Below are positions 1-7,442 of a stretch of DNA of 64,000 bases, piece after piece. This DNA is from Fibrella forsythiae (GTDB taxonomy: Bacteria; Bacteroidota; Bacteroidia; Cytophagales; Spirosomataceae), in NCBI RefSeq assembly GCF_017353175.1, contig NZ_JAFMYW010000006.1:186001-250000 (forward strand). Reading direction: 5' to 3'. The notes under the pieces were generated by a model. The model searched no databases. It saw only the letters and a list, made by a program, of their open reading frames with translations, and was not told the DNA's origin. How positions within the stretch are numbered: position 1 is the first letter of the stretch; every line of letters begins with the position of its first letter. The position numbers and the translations under genes are program-made.

Positions 1-1470
1 TTAACCATCGTGAACAATACCGACATGATCAATTCCTTTCTGATAAAGGGGCATAGCCCTACTTACCTTATGGAAGATGGTCATCAGCGCCGGGCCTGGG
101 TAGAAACGCCGCTTCCCATGATCATGAACGCGGTTTTAAAAGATTATCCGGGGTCATCGCTGCCCAGAAACGTTGATCTGACTTACACGAGCCTGATCGA
201 TTACAAGGCGCAGTATGACGAATCGAACTGGGAGTTCGTGACCCGCCTCTGCCGTGAGTACAGTCAGTGGTGCTACTATGACGGCACTAAGCTAATTCTT
301 GGACGCCCTGAAAACCAGACGGTTCCGTTTTTAATTGATGGGATTCAGCATTTCAATATGTCGGTTTCGCTGAAACCTAACCAGTTTCAGATGTACCATT
401 ACAATTACCAGAAAGACGAAGACTACCGGAGCAACGGCAAGCCGGTTAATGGTATAGGCGTATTTGGCAATTTCGCTTACGCTAAATCAGCGTCGCTGTT
501 CAGCCGCACCTCTCTTCGCTGGCCCCTGCGCGATGTACAGACAAAGAGTGAGCTGGACGAAGCCGTAGAGGCAACCAACATCAGTAATGCTACCGATCTG
601 ATCACGTTTGAAGGAGCGGGCGAAAACCCCAACCTGACCATCGGCATCATTGTCGATGTAACGACCCAGAAGCTGACTGCACCGGGCAAATACAAACAGG
701 AGAGCGTGGGTAAATACCGCATCATCGGCATGATCCATTTCGTTGATGAGGTCGGTAATTATGGTAACCGGTTCGAAGCTGTTCCGTTTTCGGCCGAAAT
801 GCCGCCGCGCAATTCGCTCGTTCGAACGCCAACGGCCCTGCCCGAAATTGCGACCGTCATCAAGAACGACGACCCCAAAAAACTGGGTCGGGTCAAGGTG
901 AAATTTCACTGGCCAAACGCCCTGGAAGCTAAATCGAGTTGGGTTAGGGTAGCTATGGCCTACACCGGCGGCGCACGCGGCTCGCTGTTTATTCCCGAAG
1001 TAAACGACCAGGTGCTTATCAGTTACGAGGCCAATCACGTCGATTTTCCGGTGATCGCCGGCAGTCTGTACCATAAAGACCCCGCGACCAACTACTTCTT
1101 CGACAATAACTACCAGAAGATAATCAGGACGAAGGGCGGCAATAAGATCGTGATGAAAGACAAGCCTGGCGAACAGGAGTTTTTTATTACCAACGCCAAT
1201 AATAAAGACACTGGCCTGCACATCAGCTTTAAAGATGACGGGGTGATTCAGATCTACACGAAAGGGCTGATTCAGATGGAGGCGAAGAACATCACCATGC
1301 ACACAACGGAAAACATTACCATGCACGCCGAGGGTAATGTAAAAATTACTGCCGATAAAGAAATGGCTCTGCACGGGCAGAAAAAAGTAGACGTAACCGG
1401 CACTGAGTTCAACGTCAAGGCAGACAGTAAGGTAGACATCACCGGGCCGAATGTAGACGTCTACGAATAA
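1..1470 (+). CDS. vgrG: T6SS spike protein VgrG, 5' end outside window
   Basis: C-terminal part of a VgrG/gp5-gp27-like spike protein, the puncturing tip of a type VI secretion system. The reading frame is open back to base 1, so the gene starts before the window; the GTG at 10 is probably not its start. The first 250 residues resemble the gp27-like base (late-control/phage-D fold). Around residues 275-350 an OB-fold region contains DDPKKLGRVKVKFHWP and SLFIPEVNDQVLISYE, typical of gp5. After about residue 375 short repeats such as NITMHTTENITMHAEGNVKI form the triple-stranded beta-helix needle. It is followed by a tube protein and effectors, the usual order of a VgrG effector island. The family call is firm; Bacteroidota origin is inferred from the neighbours. 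Confidence 0.9.
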   Translation, partial: LTIVNNTDMINSFLIKGHSPTYLMEDGHQRRAWVETPLPMIMNAVLKDYPGSSLPRNVDLTYTSLIDYKAQYDESNWEFVTRLCREYSQWCYYDGTKLILGRPENQTVPFLIDGIQHFNMSVSLKPNQFQMYHYNYQKDEDYRSNGKPVNGIGVFGNFAYAKSASLFSRTSLRWPLRDVQTKSELDEAVEATNISNATDLITFEGAGENPNLTIGIIVDVTTQKLTAPGKYKQESVGKYRIIGMIHFVDEVGNYGNRFEAVPFSAEMPPRNSLVRTPTALPEIATVIKNDDPKKLGRVKVKFHWPNALEAKSSWVRVAMAYTGGARGSLFIPEVNDQVLISYEANHVDFPVIAGSLYHKDPATNYFFDNNYQKIIRTKGGNKIVMKDKPGEQEFFITNANNKDTGLHISFKDDGVIQIYTKGLIQMEAKNITMHTTENITMHAEGNVKITADKEMALHGQKKVDVTGTEFNVKADSKVDITGPNVDVYE

Positions 1471-1525
1471 CGAATTTCCGCTTTCTTTTTCATAATCAAT
1501 CGTACAACTAAAACAACTTACTACT

Positions 1526-1951
1526 ATGGCTGCATCAGCAGTTGCCGCGTATTTTTCCGCCATGGGCGTACCTGACACTGAAGTCGTTAGCTTCAATTAT
1601 GAGTTGAGCCGTTCGGTTGACTCAAAAGGACGTCCATCATCCGTCACCCAGGGTGGCGTGGTACACGTTGAGTTAACATCTTCCGACGCCGATGGCCCGC
1701 TGGCCGAATGGCTGGCGAACTCCTATACGGAAGGCGATGGTACCATCCGTTTCGTTGATCAGGACCAGACAACGCTGAAAACCGTTGAATTCAGCAAGGG
1801 TCGGTGCATCAAGTACGCCGAGCGGTTCAACAAAACCCCCGAGCAGGGCGTTGTGGCCCGTCCGGCGGCAACGTTTACGCTTAGCATTTCGGCCGAGAAA
1901 ATCACCTTCGCCGGCGCCGAGCACGACAACAACTGGGGCGACAAGGCCTAA
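1526..1951 (+). CDS. tssD: T6SS tube protein TssD (Hcp-like)
   Basis: A 141-residue protein beginning MAASAVAAYFSAMG that matches my memory of the Bacteroidota TssD/Hcp family. Supporting features are an all-beta layout, FNYELSRSVDSKGRPSS near the N-terminus, and the late FTLSISAEKITFAGAEHDNNW segment. TssD hexamers stack into the inner tube of the secretion machine and can carry small effectors. The length is usual for the family. The gene lies 55 bases after the VgrG gene and is closed by a strong hairpin at 1957-2000, so VgrG-TssD may form one transcription unit. There is no signal peptide, as expected for a cytoplasmic tube subunit. Confidence 0.85.
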   Translation: MAASAVAAYFSAMGVPDTEVVSFNYELSRSVDSKGRPSSVTQGGVVHVELTSSDADGPLAEWLANSYTEGDGTIRFVDQDQTTLKTVEFSKGRCIKYAERFNKTPEQGVVARPAATFTLSISAEKITFAGAEHDNNWGDKA

Positions 1952-1956
1952 GACGT

Positions 1957-2000
1957 ACCTATCCGTAGCCGACACGCTCACTGGTTGGCTACGGATAGGT
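1957..2000 (+). terminator. Hairpin terminator after tssD
   Basis: A perfect 14-bp inverted repeat (1957-1970 with 1987-2000, arm ACCTATCCGTAGCC) with a 16-base loop lies 5 bases after the tssD stop codon. There is no long T run, so termination or mRNA 3'-end protection is inferred. The hairpin overlaps an upstream ATG at 1985 in frame with the next gene, which argues that the next gene starts further on. Confidence 0.6.
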
Positions 2001-2092
2001 TTCGTTGGCATGCAACAACCGCCACTCCCCCTCCCTCGACCGGGGTTACGGCCAATACCGGATTACGCTATTTTTTCCCTTTCAGCACTACT

Positions 2093-3112
2093 ATGCCAAG
2101 CAGATTATTCGACGGCAATCCGCTAACGAGTCAGTCCGGGAGTGGTATGAGTGACAACTCGCTGGGTACGTTCGAATCGGGGCCCAGCGGTTGGAAGCGA
2201 GCAGGCACCACTGACGGCCTCCGGGTTAAGGTTGAGCTAGACAGACAGGCCAATGCCCTCGAACTCGCTTACAGAACCTATCTGCGCCATGAAGAGCTGG
2301 CGCTGGACAATAGCCTGTCTGCCCTGTATAGCGCCGTGGAAGGCAGTTTGGCTGAAAAGGGACCTAACCAGCGCGAAACGGCCGGGAGTCAGGGGTCGGA
2401 ACCAGCACAGGGACAACATGACGTTGTCATTACCGAAGAGCAGCTAGCGCAGATTTTTCCCGGTGGCAATAAAGATGTTTTAAGCGAATTACAGCGGCAG
2501 CTTCAGGCCAACATGAAGGCGTATGGCATCACCAACGAAATTCAATTAGCTCACTTTCTGGCCCAGGCGGGCCATGAAACCGGTGGATTTACCAAGGCGG
2601 CCAACGTAGAAAATTTGAACTACACGACCGCCAGTCGATTGCAGACCATTTTTCCAAAATACTTCGGTAAGCACAAAAAAGACCCTAAAGATTATGTAAA
2701 AAATCCGCAGGCACTGGCAAACTACGTATACGGAAACCGATTGGGCAACGGCGCAGAAACAAGTGGAGACGGGTACCTGTACAGAGGGCGTGGCGTTTTC
2801 CAGCTAACGGGCAAAACCAATTACAAAGCGTTTGATGATTTCTATCATCAGAAACACGCAGGCAGCACCGTAAATTTTACCGAAAATCCAGACTTGATCG
2901 CCACTGATACCGGCTATGCCGTTGAAAGCGCACTCTGGTATTTTCAGCTTCGCGTAAGTGTAGAATCGATTGACGGGCTCACCTCTGTTGAGTCTGTAAC
3001 AAAAAAAGTGAATGGAGGCGTTAACGGCCTTGCTGATCGTGAACGGTTATTTAAAAAGGCGCTAACGTACCTGATCTATCTGCCAAACGGCATAGCCCAG
3101 GATGATAAATAA
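2093..3112 (+). CDS. GH19-type lysozyme/chitinase-like T6SS effector
   Basis: A 339-residue protein with a GH19 lysozyme-like domain from about residue 115 to the end. The candidate catalytic glutamate is E162 in AQAGHETGGF, and the GYLYRGRGVFQLTGKTNY block is typical of GH19 enzymes that cut peptidoglycan or chitin. The N-terminal 110 residues are polar and unassigned, and there is no signal peptide, so export by the T6SS is likely. I chose the ATG at 2093 because the upstream in-frame ATG at 1985 lies inside the preceding hairpin and would add an unstructured Pro/Thr-rich stretch. Its place between TssD and a PAAR-like toxin, and the exported neighbour downstream, make a wall-degrading antibacterial effector the best reading. 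A phage-type endolysin is the alternative. Confidence 0.8.
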   Translation: MPSRLFDGNPLTSQSGSGMSDNSLGTFESGPSGWKRAGTTDGLRVKVELDRQANALELAYRTYLRHEELALDNSLSALYSAVEGSLAEKGPNQRETAGSQGSEPAQGQHDVVITEEQLAQIFPGGNKDVLSELQRQLQANMKAYGITNEIQLAHFLAQAGHETGGFTKAANVENLNYTTASRLQTIFPKYFGKHKKDPKDYVKNPQALANYVYGNRLGNGAETSGDGYLYRGRGVFQLTGKTNYKAFDDFYHQKHAGSTVNFTENPDLIATDTGYAVESALWYFQLRVSVESIDGLTSVESVTKKVNGGVNGLADRERLFKKALTYLIYLPNGIAQDDK

Positions 3113-3142
3113 CGCCCGATTAACTGCTTAACAGTACTGTAC

Positions 3143-3769
3143 ATGAACCACCAATCGGGTTTTTCGAAAAGAGAACTAGTAGTCCTTATAACCCTATGCC
3201 TGCTGAGTTTTCCGTCACTCTGTCAGCAGATTAGTCGAAAAACGGGCGAATCAGCCAGCCAGTTTGTTGGGCGCCTTAAACCAGCAGGAACAAGTCTGGC
3301 ACATCCGGTCGTGGAAACAAACAACCTGCTTCAAAATACCCCGACGATCATCGCCCTGTATGGCTATCCAGCCGATAAAGCAGATACGCTTTCCTTCAGT
3401 AAAATCATGGGGCACATTTATACACAAACCCAGGCGGGTAGCTACCATGATACGCCATTCGGACCGATTGACGAAGATGGCGGTTTTCCGGAAGTTCTAT
3501 CTGTTTTTTATGCCAATGCAAATAAAGACAAGACAAACGAATTAATCGTTCTGGCTAAATATCCTCAACGGCATCATGACTATTCTGGCAATTTCTACGA
3601 AACACATATTTACACTATTAATACCAAAAAAAATCAGACAACGTACCTGGCGAAGTTGAGCGAAAAATTTTGGGGCTGCGACTGCGAGTACACTGATGGG
3701 CGAAAAGAAACTACCAGCTACAAAACCGCGAAAGAAGTGAAAGCTGGTTTAAAAAAAATGGGCTACTGA
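3143..3769 (+). CDS. Exported protein, candidate immunity to the GH19 effector
   Basis: A 208-residue protein of unrecognised family. Residues 13-28 (LVVLITLCLLSFPSLC) form a hydrophobic signal segment followed by CQQISRKTGES, so it is exported; the Cys could also make it a lipoprotein, though the lipobox is poor. The body has FPEVLSVFYANANKDKTNELIVLAKYP and an acidic/aromatic tail. It starts 30 bases after the GH19 effector stop. Self-protection against a peptidoglycan hydrolase needs a periplasmic protein, so the position and signal peptide fit an immunity role. That role is inferred, since no known immunity family was recognised. Confidence 0.6.
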   Translation: MNHQSGFSKRELVVLITLCLLSFPSLCQQISRKTGESASQFVGRLKPAGTSLAHPVVETNNLLQNTPTIIALYGYPADKADTLSFSKIMGHIYTQTQAGSYHDTPFGPIDEDGGFPEVLSVFYANANKDKTNELIVLAKYPQRHHDYSGNFYETHIYTINTKKNQTTYLAKLSEKFWGCDCEYTDGRKETTSYKTAKEVKAGLKKMGY

Positions 3770-3846
3770 TCATATTTTTTCACGGCTGATACATTTTTAT
3801 CTGCACTAAAGCGCTGTTATTCTCACGAAAACACCCCCTGTTTCCT

Positions 3847-5475
3847 ATGGCTGATGAACTAGAGTATGTGATTACGGGCGCCCTGCTGGAATGCAGCGAA
3901 GGCACTGTACCCATGCCGTTTCAGGCCACTCCGCGCAATGTGCGGCTACAGGGACTAAAGGTGGGTAATGCGTCTGATAAAACGCCCTATCTCAACATAC
4001 CCTCCTTTGTCATCTGCAAGAAATTAACGCAGATGGCCGGCGGTACCCCCGTCCCCTGCGTACCCGCGCCCATTATGTGGCAGGACACGTACCCCGTGCA
4101 GGTGAACAAGCAGGAGGTACTCATCTTCCGATCGTGCATCCGGTGCAGCAGCGGACAAGGTAAAATCGAATTTTTAACCTCCGGCCAGACACCGGTTCCG
4201 CCCGAAGTTACCCAGCAACTGGAGGAGATGCAGAAGGAGTCGGAGGAGGTGCTCAAAGAGGCCGAAGCTGAAAAAAACTCGGTTGGTGAAGCTGGTCTGG
4301 TTGAGGGCATGATTCCGGTCTGGGGCAGCGGCCGCGACATGGTTCACTCCATGCAGACGGGCGACACGTTTGGGGCGGTGCTGAATGCCGGTTTTCTGGT
4401 CTGGGATGTGGCCAGTATTGCGGCGGGCGTGGTCAGCTTTGGCACGGCCACTGTGGCCATGCAGGGGGCAAAGGCGGGTGCCAAGGGGCTTATCAAGGCG
4501 GGTGCCAAAGTAGCGGCAAAAGGAGCCGCCCGAAAGCTGGCCAGCATGTTGGCCAAGAGCGCGGCCATGAAGAAAGGCCTGCTGAAAGGACTAACCAAAC
4601 TGGCTTCCACGCGGGTGTGTATGCTGGCGTGTTTCCCCGCCGGTACGTCGGTCGCCGTTGAAGAAGGCTACCGCAACATCGAGGAGTTGCAACTAGGCGA
4701 CCGGGTGTGGAGCCGCGACGAGTTCACCGGCCAGTTAGCCTTACAACCCATCACCCACACCTCTGAGCGTGAAACCGACCACCTGATTCACCTACGGATG
4801 GGCGGCGAGCGGGTGCAGACTACGGCTGAACACCCCTTCTTTACTCATCAAGGCTGGCAAAAAGCCGGTACGTTGGTTATTGGTCAGGAGGTGATGCGCT
4901 CGGACGGTCAGTGGGTCGCCATCACCCAGGCCGACCACCGCACTGAGTTCGACCAACCTCAACTCGTCTACAACATCGAGGTCGCCCACGCCCACACCTA
5001 CTTCATCGGCAAGTGGATGTGGTGGGTACACAATGCCAATGTTTGCGTCTCGAAGATGGTGAAGAATGCTTCACGAGCCGCTAAGGCAAAGAAAAAGCAG
5101 CTACTATCCAGTGCACCTAGTAAAGTAAAAAGCAAACGGCTTGAATATCTCGGCAAAACTCCAAGCAAAAGCTCTAAAACTGGCCGTGATGTAATTAAAC
5201 GCATGGAAGTTGAGAAGAAATTTAGAGATGTTAATGGAAAGCGTGAGGTGTTAGGACCAGATGGAAAATGGTATGACATTAGCAAAACAGATATGGGCCA
5301 TCTCGATGATGCTGTTAGCTGGTGGAATCGAGAAGGTCGTCAATACGGTCCAAAATCGAAAGAAGTTCGAGATTGGATGAAAGATCCGGCTAATTATGAA
5401 TTAGAACCAAGCAGTATTAATAGAAGCAGAGGTGCTAAACTCAAAGAAAAATACTTACCCCCTCTAAAAAAATGA
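3847..5475 (+). CDS. PAAR-like (DUF4280)-Hint-HNH nuclease polymorphic toxin
   Basis: A 542-residue modular toxin. Residues 1-115 form a DUF4280/PAAR-like domain (GALLECSEGTVPMPF, later FRSCIRCSSGQGKIEFL) that would cap the VgrG spike. Residues 125-150 are a Glu/Lys-rich helix and 160-260 an Ala/Gly-rich hydrophobic stretch. A Hint (intein-like) domain runs from C262 (CFPAGTS) to H395-N396 (WWVHNA) and probably releases the tip by self-cleavage. The tip (397-542) looks like an HNH/Endo VII nuclease: DMGH at 482-485, then WWNREG, and DPANYELEPSSINRSRG, resembling the GH-E/GHH toxin groups. DNA after about 5040 is visibly more AT-rich than the Hint part, as expected for an exchanged tip. The stop overlaps the immunity gene start by four bases (ATGA). 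Confidence 0.85.
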   Translation: MADELEYVITGALLECSEGTVPMPFQATPRNVRLQGLKVGNASDKTPYLNIPSFVICKKLTQMAGGTPVPCVPAPIMWQDTYPVQVNKQEVLIFRSCIRCSSGQGKIEFLTSGQTPVPPEVTQQLEEMQKESEEVLKEAEAEKNSVGEAGLVEGMIPVWGSGRDMVHSMQTGDTFGAVLNAGFLVWDVASIAAGVVSFGTATVAMQGAKAGAKGLIKAGAKVAAKGAARKLASMLAKSAAMKKGLLKGLTKLASTRVCMLACFPAGTSVAVEEGYRNIEELQLGDRVWSRDEFTGQLALQPITHTSERETDHLIHLRMGGERVQTTAEHPFFTHQGWQKAGTLVIGQEVMRSDGQWVAITQADHRTEFDQPQLVYNIEVAHAHTYFIGKWMWWVHNANVCVSKMVKNASRAAKAKKKQLLSSAPSKVKSKRLEYLGKTPSKSSKTGRDVIKRMEVEKKFRDVNGKREVLGPDGKWYDISKTDMGHLDDAVSWWNREGRQYGPKSKEVRDWMKDPANYELEPSSINRSRGAKLKEKYLPPLKK

Positions 5476-5903
5476 GCAACGACCAGTTAGATGACCACAT
5501 ATACGCAGAAATAGTAAAACTCTGTGAGAAGGGCGACAATTATGTTGAAGTAGACGATTACAAAGAGGCGATCAACTGTTATCAACAGGCGTTCAAGTTA
5601 GTTCCTCAACCTTATCAGGAGTGGGAAGCATCCACTTGGATTCTTTTCTCACTTGGCGAAGCTTATTTCTTCAACCAGGAATTTGATAAAGCACAACAAG
5701 CATTGCAAGACGTGATGCATTGCCCTAACGCAATTGGTAATCCACTGATCCATTTACGATTAGGACAGGTTCAATTTGAACTAGGAAACTTCGTAAAAGC
5801 AAAAGACGAATTGATGCGGGCTTACATGGGTGAAGGAGAGGAAATATTCGATGGTGAGGACAAAAAATATTTTAATTATTTAAAAAAAGAGGTGCAATTA
5901 TAG
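5472..5903 (+). CDS. TPR-like immunity protein
   Basis: A 143-residue protein made of helical repeats: YKEAINCYQQAFKLVPQ, EFDKAQQALQDVM and NFVKAKDELMRAYMGEGEE fit tetratricopeptide-type helices. There is no signal peptide, which suits a cytoplasmic antidote to a nuclease. Its ATG overlaps the toxin stop (ATGA at 5472-5475), so the two are translationally coupled, as is usual for toxin-immunity pairs. Base composition is AT-rich like the toxin tip, suggesting both arrived together. A terminator follows at 5927-5959. The immunity role is inferred from position and fold; small TPR proteins are known antidotes in polymorphic toxin loci. Confidence 0.75.
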   Translation: MSNDQLDDHIYAEIVKLCEKGDNYVEVDDYKEAINCYQQAFKLVPQPYQEWEASTWILFSLGEAYFFNQEFDKAQQALQDVMHCPNAIGNPLIHLRLGQVQFELGNFVKAKDELMRAYMGEGEEIFDGEDKKYFNYLKKEVQL

Positions 5904-5926
5904 CGTCCGCTTCCCATTAAATGCTT

Positions 5927-5959
5927 GAGCGATTATATGACTATAATCGCTCTTTTTTT
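5927..5959 (+). terminator. Intrinsic terminator after the toxin-immunity pair
   Basis: A perfect 11-bp stem (GAGCGATTATA with its complement), a 4-base loop TGAC and seven T residues directly after the stem form a textbook rho-independent terminator, 23 bases beyond the TPR immunity stop. It isolates the intact toxin pair from the broken cassette downstream. Confidence 0.9.
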
Positions 5960-5995
5960 GTGCCAGTAAGTATAAGGTTTGTTAGACCTTATCAA

Positions 5996-6145
5996 GGAGG
6001 TGATGCGCTCGGACGGCCAATGGGTAGCCATCACCCAGGCCGACCACCGCACTGAGTTCGACCAGCCCCAACTGGTCTACAACATCGAGGTGGCTCACGC
6101 CCACACCTACTTCATCGGCAAGTGGATGTGGTGGGTACACAATGC
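5996..6145 (+). repeat. Duplicated Hint 3' end (copy of about 4886-5035)
   Basis: About 150 bases nearly identical to 4886-5035 of the intact toxin gene (offset 1110), with scattered mostly silent third-position changes. It encodes the C-terminal half of the Hint domain from EVMRSDGQWVAI to WWVHNA. Identity starts abruptly at AGGAGGTGATGCGC and fades just after the Hint end, exactly where the toxin tips diverge. It marks an exchange point for toxin cassettes. Confidence 0.85.
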
Positions 6146-6581
6146 TGAGGTATGCGTATCAAAAGGCCTTAGGGAGCTCAGGGAATTAGCTAAAAAATTT
6201 TGAAAGCCCTCACACTCCCCTGATTTCAAAAAGTGGCTTGATAGAGGGGGTGACATCAAGGTATCAGATAATGGTGCCGAGTGGGTTTATAAGCGTTCAG
6301 ATGGCGTCGAAGTAAGATACAAAGACGGTTCCCCTATCTTTGACCCGCACATGAGGCAGGAAGTCAAGATTCCTGACATGAAGGGAAATCATACAACCGA
6401 TTACACCGATGCAGATAAGTTAGCACCGCAAGGACCTAGATTAGATGGCAACACTTGGCACCATCATCAGGATATGGAAAGAATGCAAGAAGTGCCCACT
6501 GACATCCATAAAGATTTTACGCACAAGGGCGGAGTATCCGGCACCAAAAAATCAAAAGGGGTTAAACTCAAGAAGCGATGA
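5996..6581 (+). pseudogene. Displaced Hint-C/WHH nuclease cassette with in-frame stop
   Basis: An orphan toxin tip. After the copied Hint end, the same frame reads AEVCVSKGLRELRELAKKF, then a TGA at 6201-6203, then continues without frameshift to 6581. The part after the stop contains WVYKRSDGVEVRYKDG, FDPHM and TWHHHQDMERMQEVPTDIH followed by THKGG, the signature of the WHH group of HNH/Endo VII nuclease toxins. It lacks the PAAR and Hint-N parts and has no obvious start. A 76-residue piece could start at the ATG at 6351, but it would lack the first conserved block. The stop overlaps the SUKH gene start (ATGA), preserving the original toxin-immunity junction. It is most likely a stored or dead cassette; a sequencing error at the TGA cannot be excluded. 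Confidence 0.8.
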
Positions 6582-7033
6582 TTCCTATTAAACCATACGG
6601 TGATCTCTCAAGTGATGAACTCCTGAAGTTGGAAGAGAAAATCGGTTTTGCACTTCCATCTGACTACAGGGATTTTCTAAAAATATCCAATGGTGGACGA
6701 GTTCTAAATCAGGTATTCCATGTAGACGATCTTGAGCAAGACATTCTGATGAATGTCTTTTACGGATATAATGTCTCGCAGGATAAGGTTTTGAACCTGC
6801 TTTTCTGGTTTGATAAATATCAAGATGAAATTCCTGAGCATAGTTTATTAATTGGAAATGATCCTGGCGGTGGATTCATCCTTTATATTCCTTATGGCGA
6901 AGATTGCGGGGTATATTATTACGATGATAGCTACTTTTTCGAGCAGTCATCTGACGAACAGAACACTTATTTCATTGCCGAAACCTTCCAAGAGTTTTTA
7001 GGCCTTTTGAAAGAGTTCAAGCCTGCATCATAA
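6578..7033 (+). CDS. SMI1/KNR4 (SUKH-1) immunity protein
   Basis: A 151-residue protein with the SUKH-1 layout: DELLKLEEKIGFALPSDYRD at residues 13-32, then FLKISNGG, LLIGNDPGGGFILYIPY and the final FIAETFQEFLGLL. SUKH proteins neutralise nuclease toxins, and WHH nucleases are a known partner class. The ATG overlaps the stop of the upstream WHH cassette by four bases. The reading frame is intact although the toxin is broken, so the cell may keep it as an orphan antidote against siblings or relatives carrying the active toxin. Composition is AT-rich like the toxin tips. Confidence 0.85.
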   Translation: MIPIKPYGDLSSDELLKLEEKIGFALPSDYRDFLKISNGGRVLNQVFHVDDLEQDILMNVFYGYNVSQDKVLNLLFWFDKYQDEIPEHSLLIGNDPGGGFILYIPYGEDCGVYYYDDSYFFEQSSDEQNTYFIAETFQEFLGLLKEFKPAS

Positions 7034-7071
7034 GCGGATCGGCATAATCCTAAAGTGACTAAAGTTGAGAC

Positions 7072-7315
7072 TTGCTGAAAGGGCTCACCAAGCTAGCCTC
7101 CACGCGGGTGTGTATGCTGGCGTGCTTCCCCACAGGTACGTCGTCGGTAGCCGTTGAAGAGGGCTATCGTAACATCGAGGCGCTACAAACGGGCGACCGG
7201 GTCTGGAGCCGCGACGAGTTCATCGGCCAGCTTACCCTGCAATATGGATGCAGCTATTTCAGCGGCTGACCGCCATTCTTTACGCATCAGGGCTGGCAAA
7301 GAGCAGGTACGTTGA
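7072..7315 (+). pseudogene. Remnant of a Hint domain (third copy, internally deleted)
   Basis: From about 7074 the DNA follows the intact toxin gene from about 4586: LKGLTKLASTRVCMLACFP, then EEGYRNIE and GDRVWSRDEF. After LTLQ the copy loses about 30 residues (PITHTSERETDH... through TTAEH), gains an in-frame TGA at 7267-7269, then resumes as PPFFTHQGWQRAGTL before diverging. A one-codon insertion (TSSVAVEE for TSVAVEE) is also present. There is no PAAR domain and no toxin tip. It is a degraded leftover of a former cassette, or a recombination by-product. Confidence 0.8.
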
Positions 7316-7442
7316 CAAACAAATGGCTGGCGGAGAATGCAACAGCACGAAAGCCCGCCCTTAACCAGGACGAGCGTTCAATTTTTACTTACTTATTTAT
7401 CAGGTACGCTGACCGATCAATTCAACTCTGCCTGTGGCAGTG

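Noticed and set aside
487-1596. Long open frame on the - strand opposite the VgrG gene
   Set aside because: No family features and composition typical of an antisense shadow; VgrG on the + strand explains the region.
3115-3159. CCCGATT/AATCGGG repeat followed by TTTTT as a terminator after the GH19 gene
   Set aside because: Only 7 bp with a 31-base loop, and it overlaps the start of the next coding region.
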